A stretch of DNA of 64,000 bases from Sphaerolaimus hirsutus (Eukaryota > Nematoda > Chromadorea > Monhysterida > Sphaerolaimidae): the NCBI GenBank assembly GCA_964036195.1, contig OZ038451.1:6514529-6578528 (forward strand), given 5' to 3'. The notes beneath the pieces were generated by a model. That model did not search any database. It saw nothing but the letters and a program-made list of their open reading frames with translations, and was not told the DNA's origin. How positions within the stretch are numbered: the stretch's first letter is position 1; each line of letters opens with the position of its first letter. Of the stretch, positions 35,972-47,800 are shown piece by piece. A program made the position numbers and the translations under genes.

Positions 35972-36398
35972 TGTAAAGTCATTATCTCAGAGGGTTTTTC
36001 TTCAAATTCATCAAACAGCAGTATAGAAAGTATGTGTAAAGCGCAATTACATGGTTGATTTTGATGGTAGATTCACTGAAAAAAAACTTCTTTTTTTTCA
36101 GTGGACTATAGTCTTTGGATATGTCTGTGCTAAGTACCATTACCAAATGTCAAGTGTGTGCGCATTTCCTGTAAAGTGAGTGTGACCAATGTCCATCTGT
36201 GTGTGTGATGCAAATTTACATTTATGAATCAGAGATTACACATTTTGCCTTCACAACTTTGAATGTCTTATTTATTTATTTCAAGTGTGTGCCAAAATTG
36301 GGAGAGTAACATTTATCGGTGGATAAAGTTTGAATTGATGATGGCACGGTACTTTTTGTGTTATCTGCTAAAATATTCCCTTGTGGATGTTTCAACAT

Positions 36399-36511
36399 GG
36401 TGCCAATCCCAGACCCTGTTAAATGCCCTGTAAAATGTCAATGTCAATTTTGACACTTTGCATGACATTTTACATTTTACAGAGCTTTTTACAGGCTCTG
36501 GGATTGCCCCT
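36399..36511. mobile_element. Family-1 inverted-repeat element, short intergenic copy
   Basis: GGTGCCAATCCCAGACCCTG at the left faces CAGGCTCTGGGATTGCCCC at the right, with ACATTTTACATTTTACAG arms. At 113 bp it is the shortest clear copy and near the minimum for a usable intron. Confidence 0.85.
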
Positions 36512-36896
36512 GATCTTGCTGCAGAATCAAATGTATATTTTCGCATCTGCCTTATGCACATTTTTAATTTACATATGCGTGTTTGGTTTATTGCCAATGG
36601 AATGCAGTTTCATTTCAATTTTGATCCAGTTTTGTGAATTTTCAACGTAATGTTTTTTTGCCGCCGCACCTCACATTTGCCATTCACTCTGTGTACAATA
36701 CAATACAGTAATCATCTCAATAATGCCGTGCTGTTTTTACATCAGTAGTGACGTTCTATTTAGGGGTGTCCTTTTGTATCTGCATGTTAAATTCCTGCAT
36801 TGTTTGCTGCATCAAACAATTTTTCGGATGTTTTTTTAGTATTTTTTGGTTGAACTGTCTGCCGCTTTGGAACTTTTTTATTATGTCGTACGTGAA

Positions 36897-37349
36897 TACC
36901 GTATTTCTTCTAATAGAACGGCATACCTCCAATAGAACGGCACCTCCAATAGAACGGCAGGTTTTGGCACTTTTCTACACCCACGAATAGAATAGAACGG
37001 CAGCCTCCAATGGAACGGCACCTCCAATAGAATGGCAGGTAGAAATTAGGTTGTAACTTGTAAGAGTGCCAAAACACAAAAATATATGAGAAAGTAGTGG
37101 TTAGAACATCCAGGCTGTACAGAACTATGATTTAGGGGTTGTTTTCACATTTGTTTTTGTTTGAATTGATGATCTGATGTTGCTCATGTCTCATCTAAAC
37201 TACAATGTGCAAATGAAACTTGAGTGAAAAAGTTTGATGAAATAAATAGAACGGCAGCCTCCAACAGAACGGCACCTCCAATAGAACGGCAGGTAAAAAA
37301 GTTGGCGAAAAAAATAGAACGGCGCCGTTCTATTAGAAGGAATATGGTA
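36897..37349. mobile_element. TA-flanked hairpin with AATAGAACGGCA repeats
   Basis: TACCGTATTTCTTCTAATAG and CTATTAGAAGGAATATGGTA are the inverted ends. Between them CTCCAATAGAACGGCA recurs at least eight times. It is related to 8489-8807. Confidence 0.8.
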
Positions 37350-37861
37350 TACCTATAATTCGATTTGAATGAACGATTATATTTAAAATGCTTTTTTTCA
37401 GTGAAGGAGTGAAGACAGTGTGTAATATATAATATGCCACAAACCGCTAAAACATCTTTAATGTACATCATGTCATTTTATTGAGCGGACTACGGTAATT
37501 TTGACCACACGAGTGTGAGTCATGCAAAAATAATTCTAGCATTTCTCTCTACCATTTTACGCTGTAAGATTCGCATTCTACATGTCTTTTTTATTCAAGC
37601 ATCAGTCCTTCACTGATCATGTATAATATTTATTTGAATATTTATTTATATACTGTATATATCTGAAACTGGTGTCAATTTTAACGCCATTTTATCACTA
37701 TTAAGCCCCTCCTTTTTATTTGTTTACACTTTCGTTGATAAGTCTTTTTTTAAAGCGTCCATAATAGTTTTCCTTCGTATTTTTTTGTCAGCGTTTTTGT
37801 CAAGATTTACAATTCAGCACGAAAATTGAATTTTCCTTTAAATGGGGGCCGTTCTTTTATA

Positions 37862-38022
37862 TAGGGTGGCAGAATGTATTTACAGTTTTATAGAATACCG
37901 TACAATTGGAGATTTAGCATACCGCACATTTACCGCAATAGTGAATATTTACCGTTTACCGCATAATGACCAATTCACCTTACCGTACAGTTTACCGACA
38001 AGCTGTACCGTTTGCCATCCTA
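37862..38022. mobile_element. hAT-like element with TAGGGTGGCA ends and TTTACCG arms
   Basis: TAGGGTGGCAGAATGTATTT and GTACCGTTTGCCATCCTA form inverted ends. The interior has repeated TTTACCGCA / ACCGTA motifs. The flanks CTTTTATA and GTTATAAA are only partly alike, so the duplication is doubtful. It ends 164 bp before the first exon of the next gene and could lie in its promoter or 5' UTR. Confidence 0.6.
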
Positions 38023-38186
38023 GTTATAAATACCCATAATTTTACTTACACACACACATTAGATCCACAAAACACAGCCCCCCACAACTTTACAGAAACT
38101 GCGGCCGCCTCACCTAATTTCCAACCTCAATACCCCCCAAAATACCCCCCAAAAAGTACCCCCAAATACCCCCAATTTCTTCGGCG

Positions 38187-41100
38187 ATGTCGGCCGAAGT
38201 ATTGAGCAAAGAATGGTCCTCCCCAATGAGGCGTACGGTAGTGGGCCAGCCCCCCACTGCTGATGCTATGGATGTGCAGACTAGGTGTGTTTTGGGGTTG
38301 TTCTTGCTACCGTAAGATTTGGGTTAGGGCCCCGGGGTGTTATTTGGGGGTGTAACTGTTTGCTATTTATATTTTGAAGCTTGCTGTTTGGTTTCTTTCG
38401 TGCTTGCCGTGTTTTTGTTACTGGGGGGGGGGATTATTCGGTTGGGCAGTTTGCTTATTTAAAAACAATTAAATATTTATAATGAATTTGATCAGGTTGG
38501 ATTTTTCTGAACGTTTCTCTAGTAAAAATACTATACTCTATGAAATATTTAGGTTTTACTTTTACAATTTGCACTCCCATTTTTAGCCAATTAGAATCAT
38601 CTCCGACCGAATCAAAAGCCCAAATTACTGCCTCCCATTTTCCATTGACCTCACTCAAAAAAAGTCACTTTAAAGTGTCAAAATGTCACTTTTTCCCAGA
38701 ACCGAGCAGCGAGTAAATACAACAGTCCGCGCGGTGGGCCCCAGCTACAAGTTGGGTGGCACTACGACAACTTCGCAGCAGAATAATGTCGTTGGTTTTT
38801 TTTTGTTTTCATGGTTGATGTTTTTTATGGGGGAGGAGTAATATTCAGGTGAAGCGCGTGGAAAACGCTTCACCAAATATCTCGTGAAGTGTGTTCGCAT
38901 AGGCGAGACTTCTTCACGCCAATCAGCGTTCTTCACCGTGATCATCTCTGTCAGAGCAAGGTTTCCATTGCTAGTGATGTAAAAGCGCCATGGCGCTGGC
39001 GCCTGGCGCTACCGCCAAGACAAAGCGCTATGTTGCTGTGGCGCCATTGGCGCTTGGGGACTTGCGCATGAAAAGCGCCATGGCGCTTTTGACGCTTGGC
39101 GCTATTTTCGAAATGCCTGGCGCTAGCGCCAAAGCAAAATGCGCCATGTCGCTTCTGGCGCTTGGCGCCATTTTGCTCAGGCGCCATTGGCGCTTGGCGC
39201 TGGGGGTCGGAAAAGCGCCATGGCGCTTTTGACGCTTGGCGCTAAAGTCCTGGCGCTTTTTACATCACTATCCATTGCTAAATTTTGTGATTAACGCTGT
39301 TTTTTTCTAAATCGCAGAACGGAGCGCTGCCGAATTTCTCTACGCAGCGGGCGGATTACAAGGTTTGATAATTTGATATGTATTTGGCGCATGGGCCTGT
39401 GTCCCGGCATTTGACATTAATTTGATAAATTTCATTTCAATTTCGTTCAATGTTTAAGCTACTGAAATATTTTGACTGTTTCAAAACACTCAAAAATGCA
39501 CACAATGTACCCGTTAAGCACTCACACGTTGTACATGCTGGCGATGTGCCAAACCCGTCAAAAACACCCATACCAGTGCGAAATCCCCTCATCCGACGTT
39601 TACATTTCTGATTATTTTTTCAACTACACTATGAATTGAAAACATGACCACTCCCATTCCCAATAATTCTCAGTAGGTAATCCAAGAACCCTCCCCCTCC
39701 CCAAACACCCCCAAAAAGCTACCCCCTCACCCCCAGGAAGAAAAAGCGCAAGAACACTACCGTCTACGGCTAGTGGAGCCTAAAGTGGCACCCTCCAGCA
39801 CAAAGACCCCCAACGTGGTGTTGCCCACCCTGCAGCCGGTCAAGGTCACCAGCACGGCTGTGAGAAAGCCGCTTACAGGCGACTTTCCCAGCGAGCACAG
39901 TAAATTGAGTCGCGGTTTTGGGAAACTGGACCCCCTGGCTCAAAGGAAGGCGCCTAGGGTGGGTTTTGGGATGTGTTTTTGTTACTAGGTTTGAGGGCTT
40001 TTTATTTCGATGGAGAAAGTTTATGTTGTCTGGGTGACGTAGGCTTACTAGCCATGTAAAACCGCTAGTCATGTGGACCCGCCATTCATGTATTTCTTTC
40101 TACCCACTACTAGTGTATACCCACTAGTCATCTAAATATGTCCCTAATTGGAGATAAAGTCATGTAAACCTGCTGCCTGTAATCCCCCGGCTAGTCATCT
40201 ACGCCCCACCCACTTAGGCGCATAGATGAATAGCGGGCATAAGTACATTACTGACGGGTCTACATTCTCCCCAATCAATTTCAGTCCCTGGAAACTCGCC
40301 AAATTACAACTGAGCACTATTTGACGGAATCTTTGAAGCGGCACCGCGACACGGAAGTGAGCCCTTTGAAGGAATTCATCAAAGTGAAAGAGAGCGAAGT
40401 GAAGGAAGATTGGAAGAAACCGAATAGACCCGATCCTAAGGTGAGTAATTTTGAGGATAATAACTATTCAGGCGTTCATTTCTAGAAGTCGATAAATCCA
40501 AAATATTACGAAAAAAATGGCATTTTAAGTTATCGACTTTTTGTTCAAAAGAAACGTAGACTTATAAGTGAAAACTGAAATGGCGGGTAAAAAGTTAAAA
40601 AATAAATGATAAGTGACAACGACGCTACAAACGTGCTTGAATTTTTACTTGGCATTTCACTTCTCACTTGATAACCTTACTTTTCGTTTAACTTTTTGTG
40701 ATCTGCTCATTTATAAATTGGTTTTTGTAAATACTTCCGCAATCGCGGAATTGACCCCAGCTATGACTTTCCTGCTTTATTAATCCATTTCCCGAAATTT
40801 TTCAGCTCGCCCAGCTGCCAAAATTTGACCCCATAAAACCGGTGTGTTTTCATTTTTTGTTGGAATTTACAAAGACGATTTTTCTTTATTTTTGACCCAG
40901 TTTAGGTGTACTCACTGGGTAAATTACTATTTCACATGCCATTTTATCGCAAAATTGTGCGTGTAATCGGCCAGTGCCTTGTTTCACATAAGGAACGTTT
41001 CCCAAGCTACGTTTTGCAAGATTGTGCCAGTACGCACTATTTTGTTGACGTCCGAAATTATGAAATGAGATAAATTAGCTTTCAACGCATTTTTGAGTTC

Positions 41101-42160
41101 ACCTAAATAAGGAATCCGTCAACTCCTGTTAATGATATCAAAGATGAATTATTCCGTGAAATTCGGTTGCATTGGAAAAAGTTTATCAGCTTAGGAAATT
41201 TCGGCTGTCAACTGCCATTGGCGCATTGACATAGCTCCTTTTGGTATCTATCTGATGCAAAGTTATCCCATGCAAAACACACACGATACTCGATTCAGTA
41301 TTTTCTATCCATACGCACCTAGGTTATCTGGTGAAAGAAAGAGATTGTCTAGTGCACGGCTTGGCAAATGCAACCTTATTTGTGCTGAGTCAAGAAAATA
41401 GTGCGCATTTATTTGTGTTTTTGTCAAAATAAGCCTAAGACGTGTCCGAATCTTTCGCTTTTATCCTGATTGCAATCCAAAATCTAGTTGTGGATGCGCA
41501 TAAAATTCATATAAAAGTTGAAGAGAAAGTAGGTGCATTGTGCAATATTGCACGCTTTTCGGCAATTTTATACATAAATGTTCCATGTCATAAAAACATT
41601 TGTCTCGGAGAAACTTCATAAATATTTTTAAATGTCATTTCGACGCCTTAGAAATGCAAAAATGGGTGCCCTCTTTAAAAGATAAGGTTCCGTTTTTTTT
41701 CTCCAAATTTTTGATTATTTTTCTCTACATGTAATCATTTAACAATCTTAAGACTGATTTTCTTCTTTTTTCAGAAGGAACGTCCCATTTCAAAGGTGCG
41801 TTTTTCCTCACTTTTGAAGTAAATACGTTTAAATATATTTATGTTTTATGTAACATGATATTTGATGTAAAGTTTTTTTTAATAACTTGTTTGCCAATTG
41901 AGGTCATTTGAGAAATGCTTGAAATTTTTTCAAAAAGTTTCAGAATCAATATATAGTCGGGCAATATTATTTTTAATAACTCGCATTTTTTAACGGCTCT
42001 ATATTGACTCAATAAACGAAACTATTTGATCAGTTTTTAAGTTCCACCATGACACATTTTCAACACGTTTTCGTTGTGTCATTGTCCTAAATTATTTGTC
42101 CACGTTTCTGTTCTTATTTTTCAGTCCCAGATCGATTTGTCGACTTTTGCAAGCTTCCAT
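38187..42160 (+). CDS. Unrecognised Pro/Lys-rich protein, 5' block of eight exons
   Basis: Eight exons keep one frame: 38187-38284, 38700-38787, 39318-39362, 39737-39958, 40285-40440, 40806-40841, 41775-41795, 42125-42160. They encode 234 residues starting MSAEVLSKEWSSPMRRTVVG. From exon 3 on every exon is a multiple of three and phase 0, and three are 21-36 nt, so they could be skipped or included freely. The composition is basic and hydrophilic with no signal peptide, membrane segment or domain I know (for example KVKESEVKEDWKKPNRPDPK). Donors are mostly gtgagt-like. The block probably splices to the exon at 45600 (phase 0) or to another downstream exon, making it the N-terminus of the protein encoded at 44879-63568. 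It could instead be a separate gene whose end I missed. Confidence 0.75.
38972..39270. mobile_element. hAT-like element built of GGCGCC palindromes
   Basis: TAGTGATGTAAAAGCGCCATGG and GGCGCTTTTTACATCACTA are inverted ends with a perfect 8-bp duplication TCCATTGC (38964-38971, 39271-39278). The interior is a dense series of TGGCGCTT, GGCGCCA and GCGCCATGGCGC motifs, far more GC-rich than its surroundings. It lies in an intron of the 38187 gene. Confidence 0.92.
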
Positions 42161-42424
42161 GTGAGCTTTAACGTTTTATTTTTATTCAAAATTAGTTGCA
42201 TGCTGTAGATTGAGAATATATTTTTGCAATGCCCAGCTTCTAACTGCAAAAAATTGGTTCACTAATCTGATTTAATTGCACGTTTTCATTGTGAAAGTGT
42301 CTTGTCAACATCCCATGTTGAAGAATTTCATCACCTATAGTAATTACTACCTAATTACACGGTCAGATGCACACTTTACAGGGAAATCTACTCCATTTTA
42401 CGCGAATAAAAACTCAATCGTATT

Positions 42425-42527
42425 TACCGTAAATCCTCGAATGAGACCCCAGGGGAGTTATTTTTTCGTCAGCAGTTTTTGAGGGGGGGAGTTATTCGAA
42501 GGGGGTCGTATTCAAGCATTTGCGGTA
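42425..42527. mobile_element. TA-flanked hairpin, CCGTAAATCCTCGAATGA type
   Basis: TACCGTAAATCCTCGAATGA and GTATTCAAGCATTTGCGGTA are inverted ends with TA flanks. Confidence 0.7.
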
Positions 42528-43628
42528 TTCGCTCTTTATTCATACTAACGAATATTCTGCCCGGAGTTTATTATGTGGTTTCATTCTTCAAATTATGGTG
42601 AAATTTTCTCTGTAAAGTGTGCAATTTGACTATTATAACTCATTACCCATCCCCTTGAATTGGTGGAGGTATCATGTACTCGTTTTTGCTCTAATTAATT
42701 AAATTAAAGTTCAATTCGCGAACAATTATTGGAGTGGAATTATTGGACGAACCCTGAAATTGGCAATCGTTATGATGGCAGGATGTCAGTGCACAGTGAA
42801 TTTATGTTTTGAGTCAGGTCGGTGAATATCTTTTTTTTGCATTTTTTTCTGAATTGAGTCAATTTCGCCACCGCAAAATGCATTCCAATTCTTATAATCG
42901 TTACCATTGTTACCACATTGTTATACTACCTATTTTTTCTTAAAAAATTAGCGTCGACAAACTGCACTGAAGCATAAATGCATAACACATCTATTTTATG
43001 TATGTGTTTGCTCAAATTTTCCCAGTAGGGTGGGGGTACTCTAAACTTGTCATCTGGCGTTAATCAGGGGGTGACTCTTTATTTTTTAATTTGGGTAAAT
43101 TATGTGGTATATTTCAGGGCGGTAAAAATAATGGACATTTCGGATTTAATTTTTAGCGTCGATTACTTCATTTTATCCGAATTTGGCTGTTTAAATGTCC
43201 TGGAGCTTTTCTGGTCGTATCCCCCATACTGAATAATCCAAACAGACCACATTCAATGATGTTGCAAATGCAATTTCTGGGGTTTATCGACAAGAACTTC
43301 AAAACTTCAAGAAATTAAAGTTCAATTTACACTTTCGTGCCCCTCCGTTTTCAAAAGCGTACTGCAGTAACTGCGCTGTCTTTCAAGTGCGCGCATAAAA
43401 AGTGCACACCGAAAAGGGGCTAAAACTATTTTTGCGTTGCGCACACTAGTTGACATGGGGTGCCTGTCAACTGGTTTACATGTCAATTCAGATTTTAGTT
43501 GACGGGGCGCCGAATGTTGTTCAAATGGTCATGTTACAATATTCATTTTTCAAGTGTGCAGTATGTGTACCGAACAGAGCGTGGTTCTGTGGCGGGTCAA
43601 CTAAAATCTGAATTGATAGGGAGACCGT

Positions 43629-43950
43629 GTGCCAATCCCAAGCCCTGTAAAGTGTAAAGTAAAGTGTCAAATGTAAAGTAAAGTGTCAAGTCAAATGTAA
43701 AGTAAAGTGTCAATTGTGTATCCAAATCTTATTTTTTCGTATCCAAATCTTACGTTTTTGTATCCAAATCTTATTTTTCGATGTAATATTTTTGGATACG
43801 AAAAAATAAGATTTAGATACACAATTGACACTTTACTTTACAGTTGACTTTACATTTGACACTTTACTTTACATTTGACATTTGACTTGACACTTTACTT
43901 TACATTTGACACTTTACTTTACACTTTACAGGGCTTGGGACTGCCCCCAG
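43629..43950. mobile_element. Family-1 element with repeated AAAGTAAAGTGTCAA arms
   Basis: GTGCCAATCCCAAGCCCTGT and ACAGGGCTTGGGACTGCCCCCAG (split as ends) are near-perfect inverted repeats. The arms repeat GTAAAGTGTCAA and TTGACACTTTAC, and ATCCAAATCTTA units fill the centre. It begins GTGCCA and ends CCCCAG, so it carries latent splice sites, yet lies in non-coding sequence. Confidence 0.88.
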
Positions 43951-44878
43951 TTGACAGTCAGTGTCAACTAGTGTCAACTGTGCGCAACAGTAGAACTGTG
44001 CGCAACAGCGAACTGTGCTTTTATATAAAAACACAGTAGAATAAAATATACGCCTAGTGGATATCCGGCCATTGTATTTGGAATGGACACATTGTGCTGG
44101 ATTGTATATCGATTGGCTGTCACGCCCTGTTTTCCCAACCGAAAGTGTGACATAAGTTTCCATTGTTGACGGAGACATAACTTTAAGTTTTTTTTAAATA
44201 AAAAAGCGCTGCCGTTGATTCTGTGCGTATAGATGTATTCATGTCGGTCTCTGGCAGTCAAAAAGGCATTGTGTACACAATGACAACAAATATACATATG
44301 AAATTGACTATACAAAGTGTGTTACCATATTTTTGTGAATACAGTCACCGGAAAAATTAGGCACCAAATCCACCGTATACCGAGAGCAACGTAAAGTGAT
44401 GAAGGGAAAAAAACTTTAGTTTTTATATTCCGATGGGTTATGGTAGATTCCAGTGTAAAGTTCACGGACAGTTGACTATCATACTTAAGTACGTAAATAC
44501 ACATCCGCTAGATAGATGTGATTCGAGTGTCAACTTTTGTTAGCAAAATAGATCTGTATATGTAAATACATAAGCATAGACGCATTGTTGTATTGTTTTT
44601 CTGCTGTGTACTTCCAGGCGGGAGGTTTTTTTCTCAAATTTCGTACACATCATTTTCAGCCGACAATATTGAAATAAATGAATTTCTAAATTTCTACAGT
44701 TTTTCTACTCTGCAGTGTGAATGATTTCAGATAAAATTCCTTAGAGGAAGATTTTGTAAATATTCATGAATTGAATATCACCAAAATTATGTAATGCCTA
44801 TATCTTAATATGCGTTTATTTTATTAAAAAACTATCAAAAAGTAAAAATAAATTATTAAAATTTCCCTATCCGCCAAT

Positions 44879-47800
44879 ATGGATCCCGCAAGCGTCGGGG
44901 ACCACATGCAAAGCTACCATAACCATCCAAATATACTACACCAGCGTCAGAATCGCTTGGATGCTATTAGAAATCAATTAGTCGATCAAGTGAAACGCGA
45001 CGATGCGAAACATAAGGCCCATAGAACTCACAAACAGCCGTCGATCAAGCAAACTCTTATGCAGGTGGCAATTTCGCAAATGGATAAGTGACAAGAAAAG
45101 TGATAAGTAGTGAATAAAGTGTTATGGTTGGCAAGTTACATCAGTCACGGCAAAAAATTGCTGTGTGATGCGCGGTGAAGTGTTGTGAAGTGTCTTAACG
45201 CAGATGCGCAGTGTTGGCGTGAAGTCACTTCACTGCGCCTCCATACTCAACACGACACTTCACGACGCTTCACGAACCATGCAAAGTATGCTGCAATAGT
45301 TTGTAAAGTGCACGTTATTAAAGGTGAATTGTGTGGAAGGCACTTCACCTCGAATCTCGTAAAGCGTGTGGAAGTGGCTTCACCCAAGCTGCTTTACGAG
45401 CATCCAGCCCACTTCCACACACTTCACAAACCTAAATTTTGCAGTGAGCAAAAAGGAGGCTTTTAAATAGCGGGTACTTTCATTTAAGAACTTTCTTCTC
45501 ACTTGCCAGTTCACTTGACACTCGGATTACCACTTATTTTTCACTTGAAGTATCACTTATCACTTTCCGTCACTTATCCACTTGCGGAATTGGCACCAGA
45601 TCAAATCCATGCCCAACATAGACGAGGAAGTTCACGCGCGCCAAAACGGCCTGAGTCTGAACAAAAGCTCTAGTGACGTCAAAAGTTGGCGCCAAAGTTA
45701 TGGCGCTGGCGCCAGTCCCGGCGCCAATTCTGCAATGGCGCAGAGTGACGTCATAGTTCAAAATAAGACACAGACATTTGTGCATACGGTGAATGGAAAT
45801 TCAGTTGGTGATGTAACTGGTGAAAGTGCACATGTTGACAATGACTGGAGCATTCAGGTGAGAATTGGCCCCTGCACATTATTTTCAATAGTTGACAATT
45901 GTAAATTTTCAAAACTGATAAGTCTGTTTTAAACACATTTGAGTTTATTAGAATGAAAATTTTTGTTAACTACTGTTGTTCGGGATCCATACTGATGCAT
46001 TTTATTTTGGTGCGCTCAAACGAGTTTTTAAAACATTTACCTTAACTGTTTTTGAAATTTTGGTAGTTAACTAGTTTGCGTAGGCGCAATGGATGAGCGA
46101 ATATTACTTTCAACAAAGTATTTTTGAAAGCCGGTGCATAGAATGTGGAATGCATATTTGCGTGTGCGTGAAACTAGGTATTTAAAATCTTGTTGATTGT
46201 TGCTATACAATTTTGGACCAGTTAAATCTATAACTGATTTAAGTACTTATGTTACGTTTACTTGGATCGGTGCCAACTTTCCGTTGCGCATTTATCTTAC
46301 TGCTTTATTCCGGAGAATTGTATAGAATCAGTCACTCGAGATAACTAAAACAGTTGGCATTCAAAGTCCAATAAACCTACCATCCATCGAATATAAACAA
46401 TATAAATCTACCACATTCAATTAAACAAAATCAACCTAAAAAATCCCTCCGCAGACATCAGATTCAAATGCAAGGCGCAAAACTGCTTCGCCCCGCCCAC
46501 CTGCAGGGGATGATGCCATTTATTTGTCTTATAAACCATCCTATGAAAATAATCCAGTGCCCAGTGGAGCGATCAGTGAGAGAACTTAGTTGGTTTGGGG
46601 GGGGGGTATTTTTTATGGGCGCAGACATTTGAGTTTACCATGAATTATTTGATGAAAAAACGGATTTACCAGTTTCCGAAATATCGGAAACGTGTGTTAT
46701 ACGTCAGTCATACGACAACTGCAAACTTTATAAGTTACATTAAGTAACAGGTATTCTAAACACGTAAAATATACTCGTCACTTGAAGTCTTACTTTACCA
46801 CTTATCACCTTCCCTCGCCTTACCCATCTATTTTACAACCCCCTGACCCCCCAGCATAATCCCCCTCCAAACCCAAATAATCTACGAGAGCACCCCCCGC
46901 GCCCACCTACCAGTGGGGCACTTTTCCCAACTGCGAGTGGCGGCCCCGCCGCAACTGCCGCCGCCGCCGCCGCCCTACAAACTGTATGAAAGGTACAGCG
47001 GCGCGGCGCGCAGTGAAATGCATGTGAACAGTGTGGGCAATGTGGTGCTCATGCAGCAGTCGGTGGGTTGGGGGGGGTTGTTTGTTACTAGTGTTTGGTT
47101 GATGGTGGTCAAATGGACCTGTGGACATCAAATCGCCATGGGTATTTGATGGGGATTTGTGCATGTTCACTGGGCATATGTATCCTGGGGCCGGTTCCCG
47201 CAAAATGAGAAGTGAGAAGTGAAATGGATAAGGTCAAATAAAAATAAAAGGTAATTTCTCTTCGCATTTGACATTTCACTTGCCATTTCGCTTCGCCTTT
47301 GCGCTTTTATTTCGCCTTTGCCATTTCACTTCTCACTTCTCACTTCTCATTTTGCGGAACTGGCACCTGGACTGAACATCGATGGCGCAGACGCACATCT
47401 CCCAGAAGTTTTGATCAGAATTCCAATTTTGGTGACGATTGAAGTTTATAGCACTACTTCAGATTAGGTAGTGCAGAACATTTGCAACCTTTCCTGGCAT
47501 TTAACTCAGTTATAATTTGTCTCACTCGGCCCCATGGCTGGAACCAAACATACAATACAGAAAAATCTAGAACTAAATAATTGAAACCGAATTATAATTG
47601 AAATACCTATTTATTCAGTATCAGTACCTTTATTTACAAGACATCAAGTCCGGAATTGGCTGAAAATGTTCAATACTGAATAATAGGTATTTATAAGGTG
47701 CTGTTAGGACTTTATAATCTTCACAAAACTTGAAATGCCAGTTAAAGTTCCGGTACATGTGCTAGTGCCCAGGGAGCCCAAGTTATCACTACCTAATCAT

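Larger units (their letters stand above)
42161..44878. other. Long intron or gap between the two exon blocks
   Basis: No exon is supported. It contains a TA hairpin (42425-42527), a GTTGAC-type inverted repeat (about 43440-43615, GCACACTAGTTGACATGG...GTCAACTAAAATCTG) and a family-1 element (43629-43950). The last 300 bp before 44879 are AT-rich and could hold an internal promoter. Confidence 0.55.

Noticed and set aside
40021-40260. CATGTAGACCC / ACTAGTCATCTA repeats as an element
   Set aside because: Similar words recur at 29539-29590 and 62450-62815, but I could not find ends or a duplication, so no element is called.
46673-46691. A 19-nt microexon that would repair the phase for the 46855 acceptor
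   Set aside because: Unnecessary once the acceptor at 46913 is used; the sequence looks like part of an inverted repeat.
46855-46913. Upstream acceptor (CCCCCCAG at 46854) for the exon ending at 47062
   Set aside because: It would need a phase-2 donor, but every donor of the preceding exon is phase 0 or 1. The acceptor ACCTACCAG at 46913 fits phase 1 and has a good pyrimidine tract.
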